From CAYPNP01 sp964412195 (lineage in GTDB: Bacteria > Acidobacteriota > JAAYUB01): DNA of 64,000 bases. Numbering within the stretch: position 1 is the stretch's first letter; each line of letters starts with the position of its first letter. The stretch is from contig CAYPNP010000012.1 in NCBI GenBank assembly GCA_964412195.1, positions 80,552 to 144,551 of the forward strand, given 5' to 3'. A program made the position numbers and the translations under genes. Shown in pieces: positions 41,807 through 51,900 of this stretch. The notes under the pieces were generated by a model. It worked only from the letters and a program-made list of their open reading frames with translations, was not told the origin of the DNA and ran no database searches.

Positions 41807-43853
41807 TTTGAGAGCGGGAGGGCAATCCAAGCTTCTTCATCTTGGAAAACAGGGTGGTGGGTTTCAGGCCCAGCAGCTCCGCCGCACCGTCAGGGCCTTT
41901 CACGCGCCACGACGTCCTCTCCAGGACTTCCAGGATGTGCTGCGCCATGGCCTCTTCCAATTTCAGGGACACCGTCGCGGTCTGCGCCTGCCGCCCGGGG
42001 TTGTGCACTTCCAGCGTCCGCCCGCGGCTCACGATCACCGCGTGCTCGATGACGTTGCGCAGCTCCCGGATGTTGCCCGGCCACGAGTAGCCCGCCAGCG
42101 CGCTCATCGATCGCTTCGGGATCGAGTCGATTTCCTTCCCCATCTTCTGGGCGAACTCCGCCACGAAAACCCGCACCAGCGCAGGAATATCCTCCCGCCG
42201 CTCCCGCAGCGGCGGCGCCTGGATGGGGAATACGCTCAGCCGGTAATACAGGTCCTGCCGGAACTTCCCCGCCGCCACGTCCGCCGCCAGGTCCCGGTTG
42301 GTCGCGGCGATGATCCGCGCGTCCACCGTCAGGGTCTTGGTGCTCCCCAACCGCTCGAACGTCCCCTCCTGCAGCACCCGCAGCAGCTTTGCCTGCAGCC
42401 CAGGCGGCAGGTCGCCGATCTCGTCCAGGAACAGGGTGGATTGGTGCGCCAGCTCGAACCGCCCCGCCTGCCGGGTCAGGGCGTCGGTGTAGGCGCCTTT
42501 CTCCCGCCCGAACAATTCGCTCTCGATGAGCCCTTCCGGCAACGAGCCGCAATTGACCACGATCATCGTGTGTGGGCCCCGCCGGCTCAGCCGGTGGATC
42601 GCCCGCGCAATCAGTTCCTTGCCCGTCCCCGTCTCCCCCTGGATCAGCACCGTCGCGTCGGTGGGCGCCACCTGCTCGATCTGTTCCAGCACGCGCCGGA
42701 TGGCCGGGCTCCGCCCCACGATCTCGTGCCCTTCCTTCAGATCCACCACCTCCGCCCGCAGGTATTCCGTCTCCGCCTGGAGCCTGTCCTTGAGCGCCTT
42801 GATTTCCGCATACGACCGCTGCAGCGCCTCTTCGTTCCGCTTGCGGTCCGTCACGTCGAAGGAAACGCCCATCAATAAGTCGGTTTTACCGCCGCCCCGC
42901 GGGTGTTTCCGCCATCGGGAGATGATCCAGCGGATGTCCCCATCCGGCGCCTGGATCCGGTAGTCGCAACGGAATCCCGCCTCCGACTTCATGGACTCTT
43001 CCACTGTCTGGTGGACCTGGGCCCGGTCCTCAGGATGGATGACCTCGAAGAAGCTCTGGTAGCGTATTTCCTGATCGGGGGCAAAGTGAAAGAGCTCGCG
43101 GAGGATGGGGTTGACCCAGACGGAGGAGGAGGTGCTGTCCATGATCCACAAGCCCGCCCGAGCGGACTCGATAGTCAGGTTCAGGCGGTTCTCGCTTTCC
43201 CGCAGCGCCTGCTCCACCCGCCGCCGGGCCAGGACGTTGGCGAAAATGTCCGCCACCAGGCAGAACCTCTTGACGAGATCTGCCGGCCAATCCCTTCTCC
43301 TGCGGATGGATGCAAAAGTAAGCAAACCCGACGATCCCTCGCCCAGGTCCAGGGCCACGATCACGGTCGACCGGGTCTTGAACCGCTGGAGGCTCGCCCG
43401 GTCCTCCGTGAGTTCATCCGGAAGCGCGTCCACATCGGGGATGACCAGCGTCCGCGTTTCGTCCAGTTTCCGAATCAGCCGTGAAAAGAAAGACCTCGAG
43501 TCAACCTGCAGATAAACCGGTTTCGATTCCCCATCCTGCACCAGCCACTCACCTGCCCGGTGGCCGCGCGATTCCGGCTTTTCCAGGATCATCCGGCAGT
43601 CTTCCTTCTCATACAGGTGAGTCAACTCTGTCAGATCGGGTTCCTGGGTGGAACGCTGCCAGAGCGCGGATCGGTCCAGGTCCAGACGCTCGCAGATGAG
43701 TCGCTGGGCGTCCTCGATGGCGGTATCCACCTCGCCGGCAGGCAGGTTGACGAAGCGGGCCGATATTTCGGCCAGCAGCATCTCGAATTGCAGCCGCTCC
43801 TTCAATTCGTCCCGCAGGGCGGTCTCTTGCTGAATCACGCGATCGGTTCCCAC
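41787..43853 (-). CDS. Sigma-54 dependent activator: GAF-PAS-AAA+-Fis HTH
   Basis: About 688 residues. An N-terminal GAF domain is followed by a PAS/PAC domain (IESARAGLWIMD to SFDVTDRKR). The AAA+ core has Walker A GETGTGKE (about 42,620-42,643), Walker B TLFLDEIGDLP and the C-terminal Fis-type helix-turn-helix (AAELLGLKPTTLFSKMKKLG). The sigma-54 contact loop reads GAYTDA (42480-42497) rather than GAFTGA. The start is uncertain: TTG 43877 sits at the predicted transcription start, while GTG 43853 has GGAAGGA just upstream and is used here; GTG 43838 is also possible. The sensed signal is unknown. Its targets are probably the three genes with the 36-bp element. Confidence 0.9.
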   Translation of the reverse strand: MGTDRVIQQETALRDELKERLQFEMLLAEISARFVNLPAGEVDTAIEDAQRLICERLDLDRSALWQRSTQEPDLTELTHLYEKEDCRMILEKPESRGHRAGEWLVQDGESKPVYLQVDSRSFFSRLIRKLDETRTLVIPDVDALPDELTEDRASLQRFKTRSTVIVALDLGEGSSGLLTFASIRRRRDWPADLVKRFCLVADIFANVLARRRVEQALRESENRLNLTIESARAGLWIMDSTSSSVWVNPILRELFHFAPDQEIRYQSFFEVIHPEDRAQVHQTVEESMKSEAGFRCDYRIQAPDGDIRWIISRWRKHPRGGGKTDLLMGVSFDVTDRKRNEEALQRSYAEIKALKDRLQAETEYLRAEVVDLKEGHEIVGRSPAIRRVLEQIEQVAPTDATVLIQGETGTGKELIARAIHRLSRRGPHTMIVVNCGSLPEGLIESELFGREKGAYTDALTRQAGRFELAHQSTLFLDEIGDLPPGLQAKLLRVLQEGTFERLGSTKTLTVDARIIAATNRDLAADVAAGKFRQDLYYRLSVFPIQAPPLRERREDIPALVRVFVAEFAQKMGKEIDSIPKRSMSALAGYSWPGNIRELRNVIEHAVIVSRGRTLEVHNPGRQAQTATVSLKLEEAMAQHILEVLERTSWRVKGPDGAAELLGLKPTTLFSKMKKLGLPSRSQKYEKPE

Positions 43854-43885
43854 ACGTCCTTCCGCGAGCGTTGGCAATGGGCCGG

Positions 43886-43914
43886 ATTATACACCCGTGA
43901 TAAGAGGAAATCCC
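43886..43914 (-). promoter_or_regulatory. Possible promoter of the sigma-54 activator
   Basis: On the minus strand a perfect TATAAT (43886-43891), with TG just before it; the -35 box (GGGATT, 17-base spacer) is poor. The predicted +1 near 43878 argues against the TTG start at 43877. Confidence 0.35.
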
Positions 43915-43967
43915 GTTGTATTTGTAACAGTTGAAGGCCCCGCCGCCGTCCCGGGCCAGAGGTCCGG

Positions 43968-44837
43968 CTACCGGCTGGACGGGACTGGGGACAGCCGGGG
44001 ATACAGGATCGAAGCGCCCAGCAGCAGCGGGGTTTCCGCCAGGAAATAAACTGCGGCGAAAACCGCGTAGTCCAGCCGCCCCAGCATCGCCACCGCAAGG
44101 GTCAAGGCCAGCCCGACGTTGCGGGTCGCGAAGAGGAGCCCCACCGTGAACGGCTCCCGCCCTCCCAGGCGGAGCGCCTGACCGAAGCCCAGGCCCAGCA
44201 GCATCGCCGCCCCGGTGAATGCCAGCGCCGCGGCGGCCGTGCCGATCCACTCGGCTCGCGGGACCTGCGCGCCTTGCGTTCCAAGCACCAGACCCAGCAG
44301 CAGCACGACGCCGGCCAGGCTGGCGGCCCGCAGGGGCCGGTCGAGCCGGCCGGCCAGGATCGGGCGGTACCGGCGGACCGCCATTCCCGCCAGCACAGGC
44401 AAGGCCACCAGGAGCACCATCCCGGCCACCAGGCGGCCCGGCGGCACGGCGAAGGCAAACGGCTCCCCGAGGATCCAGGCGTATCCCTGAAACACCAGCG
44501 CCATGGTGCCCGCCGACAGGAGGCACGACAGGGCGTTGACCGCGAGGGACAGGGGCAGGTCGGCCGCGGCCAGGAGGACGTACAGGTTGACCACGTTGCC
44601 GACGGGACAGGCGGCCACGAGCAGGATCCCGGCGCGCAGGGAGTGGGGCAAGGGGAGGATGTAGACCAGGGCCAGTCCCAGCAGCGGCATTAGCACGGCC
44701 TGCGCGGCCAGCACCGCCGGCAGGACGGCCCGGCGCCGGCCCAGCTGCCGGAGCTGGGCTGTCTCCAGATTGAGCCCCGCCGCCGCCATGATCATCACGG
44801 TGACCGCGAGGATAATGACGTCCAGGAGGGAAGGCAT
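43968..44837 (-). CDS. Bile acid:sodium symporter (BASS/SLC10) family transporter
   Basis: A 289-residue membrane protein with nine to ten helices. It carries the BASS motifs CPVGNVVNLYVLLAAADLPLS and FATRNVGLALTLA in the crossover-helix regions. Bacterial members carry organic anions such as keto acids or bile acids; the substrate is not readable. Its ATG follows the stop of the MscS gene with no gap (TAGATG), so it is translationally coupled. It is the last gene of the efflux-channel operon. Confidence 0.85.
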   Translation of the reverse strand: MPSLLDVIILAVTVMIMAAAGLNLETAQLRQLGRRRAVLPAVLAAQAVLMPLLGLALVYILPLPHSLRAGILLVAACPVGNVVNLYVLLAAADLPLSLAVNALSCLLSAGTMALVFQGYAWILGEPFAFAVPPGRLVAGMVLLVALPVLAGMAVRRYRPILAGRLDRPLRAASLAGVVLLLGLVLGTQGAQVPRAEWIGTAAAALAFTGAAMLLGLGFGQALRLGGREPFTVGLLFATRNVGLALTLAVAMLGRLDYAVFAAVYFLAETPLLLGASILYPRLSPVPSSR

Positions 44838-46622
44838 CTACGATCGCTCGGGCCGCGGGGGCTGGCCGCCCGGATCGGCGGGCGCGTCCTCCATCTTCAC
44901 CCGGAACGACCGCGCCGGTCCCGGCGAACGATACGACTCCGGGATGGCGATCGTGTTGCCGTCGCGCAGCGCCGCGAAGTGGGGGGACATGATCTCGACA
45001 CCGGCCTCGTTGAAGCTGTCCTGGATGTTCTGGTGCAGCGCGCCGTACGTCAGGTGCATCCGGTTGGCGTCGGCGACGTAGGCGTTGATCTCGTAGGTCA
45101 CGAAGAAGTCGTTCAGGGCGGTCTGCAGCACGTAGGGCGCCGGCTCTTTCTTCACGTCCGGCGTGCGCAGCGCCGCCTGGATCAGCAGCTCGTGGACCTG
45201 CCGCCACGGGGCGTCGTAGCCGATGGTGACGGCCGTGTGGAGCTGGAGCCCGTCCTTCCGCGAGAGGGCGCTGTAATTCACCAGCGGCCCGGCCAGGATC
45301 GTGCTGCTGGGGAGGGTCACCACCTCGTCCTTGATGGTCCGGATCCGCGTGAGCAGCAGGGAGGTCTCCACCACGTCCCCCGTGACGCCGGCGATGGTGA
45401 CCCGGTCGCCCGCGTCGAAGGCCTTCATGGACATCAGGACCAGCCCGCTCATGAAGTTGCCGGCCTGCCCGGACGAGCCCAGGGTCAGGATCGCCCCGGC
45501 GAACACGCTGAGCCCCTTGAAGGCCAGCGAGTCCGAGCCCGGGATGTACGGGTAGATGATGATCGCGGCGAACGCCAGCACCGCCAGCCGGGTCAATTTG
45601 TACAGGGGCATCGCCCAGGATGGCTTGATGCTGGCGATCTGAATGGACCCATCCTCGATTCCCCGGAATCCCCAGCGGATGATTTTCAACAGATACCGGA
45701 CCAGCACCGCCACGACGATGATGAAGAACAGATTCCCGATGTTGTCGAGGAAATTTTTCCAGAGCGTCCGGAGCGGGTCGGTGACGTACCGCAGGGCTGC
45801 CCCCGCGAACCCCCGGGTCAGCGGGATCGCCTGGAAGTCGACCTGCAGGTAGATCAGCACCAGCAGGATCACCAGCGCCCAGTGCAGGCCGTTCATGACT
45901 TTCTGCAGGACCGCCGCCATCCGCTCCGGCGGGACCAGGGTGGAGTTCTGGAACCGGATCCCGGGGATCCGCCAGCGGCTGCCGCTCAACCCTTCGCGGG
46001 CCCAGCGGCGGAAGCGGCGGAGGAGATAGAGCAGGCACGCGAGAATGACGGTGGCGAGCACGACGGTCACGATGCTGTAGAGCCGCTCCCGGGGCCCGCG
46101 CCGCTCCCGGTAGAGCGAGATGCCCCGCTTGGCGGCCCGGACCCACTGCTTGGCCAGCGTCATGGGAGACACGCCCTCGGCTGCCGCATCCAGCTGCGTG
46201 ACGGCGCCCAGGAGGGCTTTCTGGTACATGATGGTGGCCCGGTCGCCTTCTTCCTCGATGGAGAACAGATCTGGATCGTAGAACGGATCGTCGGCCAAGC
46301 GTTTGAGCCTATCGACCGCGCCCTCCGCCCGCTCCGCGGCGGAGTAAGGCCCCGCCTGGGCCCGGATGTAGAAGAGGATCTCTCCATCCATGGTCACCGG
46401 AACGGCCGCGGGGGGGGAGACAGGCTGAGAGGGCTTGGCAGGGGAGGTTTCCGGTGGCGGGGTTTCCCGGGAAGGAGGAGGCGGAACCGGCCCGGAGGCA
46501 TTCTGCGGAGATTGCCCCGCCACAAAGAGGAGGAAGCCGCATCCCAGGAGCAGGGCGGCCGCGGAAAGATATCCAAGTCGGCAGGCAACTCCTAGCGCCT
46601 GTGCCAGGGCCGTCCGTGTCAT
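44838..46622 (-). CDS. MscS family mechanosensitive channel with periplasmic N-terminal domain
   Basis: A 594-residue protein. ATG 46622 is chosen for GGAGGAGG five bases upstream; an in-frame ATG at 46664 lacks a site. A signal or anchor helix is followed by a Pro-rich linker and a soluble domain to about residue 175. Several membrane helices come next, then the MscS core: pore helix region LTLGSSGQAGNFMSGLVLMS, followed by the beta domain (FDAGDRVTIAGVTGDVVE) and the alpha/beta C-terminal domain. It protects against hypo-osmotic shock. It begins 57 bases after the K+ channel gene. Confidence 0.9.
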   Translation of the reverse strand: MTRTALAQALGVACRLGYLSAAALLLGCGFLLFVAGQSPQNASGPVPPPPSRETPPPETSPAKPSQPVSPPAAVPVTMDGEILFYIRAQAGPYSAAERAEGAVDRLKRLADDPFYDPDLFSIEEEGDRATIMYQKALLGAVTQLDAAAEGVSPMTLAKQWVRAAKRGISLYRERRGPRERLYSIVTVVLATVILACLLYLLRRFRRWAREGLSGSRWRIPGIRFQNSTLVPPERMAAVLQKVMNGLHWALVILLVLIYLQVDFQAIPLTRGFAGAALRYVTDPLRTLWKNFLDNIGNLFFIIVVAVLVRYLLKIIRWGFRGIEDGSIQIASIKPSWAMPLYKLTRLAVLAFAAIIIYPYIPGSDSLAFKGLSVFAGAILTLGSSGQAGNFMSGLVLMSMKAFDAGDRVTIAGVTGDVVETSLLLTRIRTIKDEVVTLPSSTILAGPLVNYSALSRKDGLQLHTAVTIGYDAPWRQVHELLIQAALRTPDVKKEPAPYVLQTALNDFFVTYEINAYVADANRMHLTYGALHQNIQDSFNEAGVEIMSPHFAALRDGNTIAIPESYRSPGPARSFRVKMEDAPADPGGQPPRPERS

Positions 46623-46679
46623 CGCCGCCTCCTCCGGAAGAAATCTCGACATCGATTCATCCACTAGCCGGTGCCGGCT

Positions 46680-47426
46680 TCACTCCTCCCCCCGGTGCGG
46701 TTTCTCCGTCCGGTGGATGATCTCCAGGGAAACCAGCCGGGCGATCAGGATGGCCGGGAACAGCTGGCCGATCAGCGCCTCCAGGTTGGCCAGGGAGCGG
46801 GCGAAGGGGTGGACCGGCACGATGTCCCCGTACCCCACCGTGGTGAGCGTGACAAAGCTGTAGTAGACCAGGCTGGCTTTCCAGTCCGTGCCTGGCGCGG
46901 GCGGGTTCGCCATCTGGAAGGCGCCGGGCTGGAATCGGACCAGCAGGTGGTAGGCATAGGCCCACATCAGGCCCAGCAGCAGGTAGACCGCCACGGCGCC
47001 CATGATGCGGGGCGGGGTGATGCGGCCGGGGCGGAACACCTGGGCCAGCACCACCACGGTGAGCACCAGGAGCGTCAGCAGCGACAGTCCTTCATCCCAG
47101 ACGTCCAGGCCGAGGGCGGGCGAATGGCCGTTGAGCCAGCGCACGACCAGGTTGGCCAGGGCGATCAACAGCATGGGGATGGTGATCAGGGGGCGCCGGG
47201 CCACGGCCAGGACGCCGGAGATCACGACCAGGCTGAAGAATCCGTTCAGCAGGACGTAGCGGGTCGGGACAGCCAGTCCGAACGGGTAGACCAGGAAGAC
47301 GGTCACGACCAGGCCGATGAGCAGGACGCTCAGGAAGTAGTCCTGCCACCAGAGCTTGGTCAGGTGATGCGTCAGCTCCTTGACCGGCAAGGGTACCGGC
47401 GTTCCGCTGCGGCTGCCGCCGGTCAT
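46680..47426 (-). CDS. Two-pore-helix type K+ channel (Ion_trans_2)
   Basis: A 248-residue membrane protein. The selectivity filter TTVGYGD lies in YYSFVTLTTVGYGDIVPVHP, near residues 205-211. About six transmembrane helices lie upstream, with one after the filter. There is no RCK/TrkA-N domain. AGGAGG precedes ATG 47426; the adjacent GTG 47429 is an alternative. It sits between the efflux triad and an MscS channel in one operon, suggesting envelope or osmotic stress control. Confidence 0.88.
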   Translation of the reverse strand: MTGGSRSGTPVPLPVKELTHHLTKLWWQDYFLSVLLIGLVVTVFLVYPFGLAVPTRYVLLNGFFSLVVISGVLAVARRPLITIPMLLIALANLVVRWLNGHSPALGLDVWDEGLSLLTLLVLTVVVLAQVFRPGRITPPRIMGAVAVYLLLGLMWAYAYHLLVRFQPGAFQMANPPAPGTDWKASLVYYSFVTLTTVGYGDIVPVHPFARSLANLEALIGQLFPAILIARLVSLEIIHRTEKPHRGEE

Positions 47427-47448
47427 CACAGGCCCTCCTGTCGCCGGA

Positions 47449-48903
47449 TCATCTCGACGGTGGCGGAGGCGCCGCCGGCGGATTGCCCGGCTCGGCCCAG
47501 GTCGGGTTCTGGATGTTCCAGCCGCCGCCCAGCGCCTTGTAGAGCTGGATGATGACCACGCGCCGGTTCAGTTCCGTCTGGGCGAGGGCGTTCTCCGCGG
47601 GGAAGAGCTGCTGCTGGGCCTCCAACACCTCGTAGTAGCTGGCGAAGCCGGCGATGTAGCGCTTCAGGGCCACCTGAACCGCCTCGCTGTACGCGTCGAC
47701 CGCCTTCGCCTGCTCGACGCGGACGGCTTCGTACTTCTGGCGCGAGACCAGGGCGTTGGCGACGTCCCGGAACGCGTTGAGAGCGGTCTGCTCGTACTGG
47801 AGCTTGGCCTCCTCCCACGCGGCGATGGCCTGCCGCTTCTGGGCCTTCAGCTCGCCGCCCCGGTAGATGGGGCCGGCGGCGTTGCCGGCGAGGCTCCAGG
47901 CGGTGATGCTGCCGGAGGAGAGCAGGTCCACCGGCTTGCTCTGCTGGCCGAAGAGGGCGGTCAGTCCAATCCGGGGGAAGAAGGCGGCCTGGGCGAGCCC
48001 CACCTGGGCGTTGGCGTAGCGCACCCGCTCCTCCGCCACCCGCACGTCCGGGCGGCGCTCCAGCAGGTCGGACGGCAGCCCGGCCGGGATCTCGGGTGCG
48101 ACGACCTGGTCGAGGAGCCTCGAGCTGGTCTGGATCGGCCCCGGGTTCTGCCCGAGGAGCACGCTGAGCTGGTTCTCCTTCAGGGCGATCTGGCGCTCGA
48201 GCTCCGGGATCGAGGCCGCGGCGTTGGCGCGGGCCGCGGCGGCGCGGGAGGTGTCCAGCTTGGAAGCGACGCCCCCCTCCAGCCGCTGGGTGAACAGCTT
48301 GAGGGTGTCGTCGAACGACTGGGTGGTCCGCCGGGCGATGTCCAGCTGGAGCTGGAGGCCCAGCAGCTCGAAGTAGGCCTGGCCGACGTCGCTCACCAGC
48401 GAGAGCAGCACGCCGCGGCGGGCCTCCTCGGTGGCGAAGTAGCCGGCCTGCGACGCCTCGTTGAGCCGGCGGATGCGGCCCCACACATCGATCTCCCAGG
48501 CGGCGCTCGCCACGGCCTGCCAGGACCACTTGGTGCGGTCGTTGTTGAAAGAGGGGTTTCCGATGAACTCGTTCCGGCCGCCGCCGCCGGCGGCCGAGTA
48601 GTCGATGGTCGGGTAGTACTGCGCCCGGGCCTGGGCGGAGAGCTGCCGCGCCTGCTCGATGCGGGTCACGGCGATCCGGAGGTCGTAGTTGTTGGCCAGG
48701 GCGGTCCGGACGAGCCCCTGGAGCGTCTCGTCCTGGAAGACCTCCCACCAGGGCAGGTCGGCGAACGAGGCCTGCTGGGCCGCGGCGGGGGTCTCCCGGT
48801 ATTCGGGCGGGGCGTTCACCTTCGGCCGCTCGTAGTTGGGCCCCACCACGCAGCCGGATGACAGGAGGATGGGAACGAGCAGGAGAGCCAGTGCGGATTT
48901 CAT
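47449..48903 (-). CDS. Outer-membrane efflux lipoprotein (OMF, NodT/OprM type)
   Basis: A 484-residue TolC-like outer-membrane channel. Lipoprotein signal MKSALALLLVPILLSSGC, then GPNYERPKVNAPPEYRE. Two homologous efflux-protein repeats follow, with the LERRPDVRVAEERVRYANAQVG line and the late QLYKALGGGW end typical of the NodT family. ATG 48903 has GAGG nine bases upstream. ATG 48918 overlaps the RND stop codon but lacks a spaced site. It closes the MFP-RND-OMF triad. Confidence 0.93.
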   Translation of the reverse strand: MKSALALLLVPILLSSGCVVGPNYERPKVNAPPEYRETPAAAQQASFADLPWWEVFQDETLQGLVRTALANNYDLRIAVTRIEQARQLSAQARAQYYPTIDYSAAGGGGRNEFIGNPSFNNDRTKWSWQAVASAAWEIDVWGRIRRLNEASQAGYFATEEARRGVLLSLVSDVGQAYFELLGLQLQLDIARRTTQSFDDTLKLFTQRLEGGVASKLDTSRAAAARANAAASIPELERQIALKENQLSVLLGQNPGPIQTSSRLLDQVVAPEIPAGLPSDLLERRPDVRVAEERVRYANAQVGLAQAAFFPRIGLTALFGQQSKPVDLLSSGSITAWSLAGNAAGPIYRGGELKAQKRQAIAAWEEAKLQYEQTALNAFRDVANALVSRQKYEAVRVEQAKAVDAYSEAVQVALKRYIAGFASYYEVLEAQQQLFPAENALAQTELNRRVVIIQLYKALGGGWNIQNPTWAEPGNPPAAPPPPSR

Positions 48904-48914
48904 GGTTGTGTGCC

Positions 48915-51900
48915 TCATTCCTTGCCCCCGGTTCCATGGGTTTCTTCGGGCGCTTCTTCGGCCGGTTTCGGGTGCTTGGTCCCGCCGAGTTTCTCCACCA
49001 CGTAGAACAGGGCGGGGATGATGAAGATGGCGATCACGCTGGAGGCGAGCATGCCGCCGATGACCGCCGTGCCCATGACCTGCCGCGACACGGCCCCCGC
49101 GCCGGCCGCCGTCCACAGCGGGACGCAGCCCAGGATGAAGGCGAAGGAGGTCATCAGGATGGGCCGGAGGCGGACCTTGGCCCCCTCCAGGGCGGCGTCC
49201 ATCAGGGACTTGCCCTGCTCGTACCCCATCTTGGCGAACTCCACGATGAGGATGGCGTTCTTGGCCGCCAGGCCGATCAGCATGACCAGGCCGATCTGGG
49301 CGTACACGTTGTTCTCGAAGGACAGGCTCTCGAAGCGGCGCAGGTACAGCGCCAGCATCGCCCCGAACACGGCGACGGGCGTGCTGAGCAGGACGCTGAA
49401 CGGCAGCTTCCAGCTCTCGTACATGGCGGCCAGGATCAGGAAGACGAACAGCACCGAGAACCCGAAGATCACCGAGGACGGGACGCCCTCCTGCGCCTTC
49501 TTCTCCTGGAACGACATGCCGAGGTAGTCGTAGCCCATCTCCCGCGGCATGGTCTGGTCGAAGACGTCCTCCAGCGCCGCCATGGCCTGGGCGGAGCTGA
49601 AGCCGGAGGCGGCGCTGCCGTTGATCTGGGCCGAGCGGTAGAGGTTGTAGCGCATGGTGAACTCGGGGCCCGTGCGCCGCTCGATGGAGATCAGCGTGGC
49701 GAGCGGCACCATGTCGCCATCGCCGTTGCGGACGTAGAACTGGCCCAGGTTTTCGGCCCGGGTCCGGAAATCCCCCTCCGCCTGGACGTACACCTGCCAC
49801 TGGCGGCCGAACCGGTTGAAGTAGTTGACGAAGGCGCCGCCCATGAAGGCCTGCAGGGTCTTGTACACGTCGCTGAGGGCGACGCCCTGCTTCATGACCT
49901 TGTCGCGGTCGACGCTCACGAACACCTGCGGGATGCTGGGCAGGAAGGTCGTGGAGAGGCCGGTCAGCTCGGGCCGCTTCCGGGCCTCCTGCAGGAAGGT
50001 GTTCAGGTTGCGGGAAAGGAACTGGATGTCGCCGCCGGAACGGTCCTCCAGGATGAAGGTGAAGCCGCCCGACGTGCCCACGCCGGGGATGGCCGGCGGC
50101 GGGAAGGCGAAGGCCATGCCTTCCGTCACCTGCCGCAGTTTCTGGTTGATGCTCAGCTTGATGGCGTCGTACTTCTCCTCCGGCGTGACCCGCTCGCTCC
50201 ATTCCTTGAGCGTCACCCAGAAGAAGGTGCTGTAGGTGTTCTGCACGCTGCTCAGCATGTTGAAGCCCACGACCGAGGTCACGTGCGCCACGCCGGGGGT
50301 CTCCATCAGGATCTTTTCCACCTTCTTGGAGGCATCATCGGTCCGCTGGAGCGAGGCGGCGTCGGGCAGCTGCAGGGCCACGTAGACGTAGCCCTGGTCC
50401 TCGTCGGGCAGGAAGCTCGTCGGGATCCGCTTGGCCACGACGCCCGCCAGCAGGGTGAAGGCGAGCAGCAGGATCAGGCTGACGGCGAACTTGCGGATCA
50501 GGAAGGCGCACATCTTGACGTAGCCGTTGGTCGTCTTGTCGAAGACCTTGTTGAATCCCTTGAAGAAATAGCCCAGCGGGCCGCGCGCCGGCTTCCGCGG
50601 CCGCAGCAGCAGGGCCGACAGGGCCGGGCTCAGCGTCAGGGCGTTGAAGGCCGAGATGATCACCGAGACCGCGATGGTCACCGCGAACTGCTGGTAGAGG
50701 CGGCCGGTGATGCCGGGGATGAAGGCGGTGGGCACGAAGACCGCCGACAGGACGATGGCGATGCCGATCACGGGGCCGGACACCTCCTCCATGGCCTTGA
50801 AGGTCGCCGCCTTCGGCGACATCCCCTGCTCGATGTGGTGCTCCACCGCCTCGACGACGACGATGGCGTCGTCCACCACCAGGCCGATGGCCAGCACCAG
50901 GCCGAAGAGCGAGAGCGTGTTGATGGAGAAGCCGAAGACGGGGAACAGGATGAACGTGCCGACCAGCGACACCGGCACGGCCAGCAACGGGATCAGGGTC
51001 GCCCGCCACCCTTGCAGGAAGAGAAACACCACGATGATGACGAGCAGCAGCGCCTCGAGGAGGGTCTGCACGATCTCGTCGATGCCTTCCTTGACCGCCA
51101 GGGTGGTGTCCAGGGCGATGGCGTAATCGAGGCCCGGCGGGAAGCGCTTCTTCAGCTCTTCCATCAGCTTCCGGGCCCCATCGGCGGCGGCGATGGCGTT
51201 GGAGCCGGGCAGCTGGTACACGGCGACGACCGCCGACGGCTTGCCGTCCAGGCGGCCCTTGATGTTGTACACCTGGGCGCCCAGCTCGACCCGGGCGACG
51301 TCCTGGACCCGGACCATCGACCCGTCGGGGTTGGCCCGCACCACGATCTTTCCGAACTCTTCCGCGGAAACCAGGCGGCCCTGGGCACGCACGGCGTAGG
51401 TGAACTCCTGCCCCTTCGGGACGGGCTCCCCGCCGATCTGCCCGGCCGGATTGACCGTGTTCTGGAGCTGGATCGCCTGGATGATCTCCGGGACGGTGAT
51501 CTGCAGCTTGGCCAGCTGGTCGGGCCGCACCCACAGGCGCATGGCGTACTGGCCGGCGCCGAACACCGTCACGCTGGCGATGCCGGGGACCCGGGTGAGC
51601 TGGTCGTTGAGGTTGATGTAGGAGTAGTTCGCCAGGAACTCCGCGTTGTACTGGCCGCTGGGCGAGTACAGGTTGATGAGCATCAGCGGGGCGGCCGTGG
51701 ACTTCTGCACGGTGACGCCGTAGTTGTTCACGTCCGCCGGCAGCTGGGAGGCCGCCTGCGCCTGCCGCATCTGGGACAGGATCTGGTCGGTGCTGGGGTC
51801 GGTCTTGACGTCGAAGTTCACCGTCAGGGTCATCGCGCCGTTGTTGGCGTTGATGGAGTACATGTAGTTCATGTTGTCCACGCCGCTCATCTGCTGCTCG

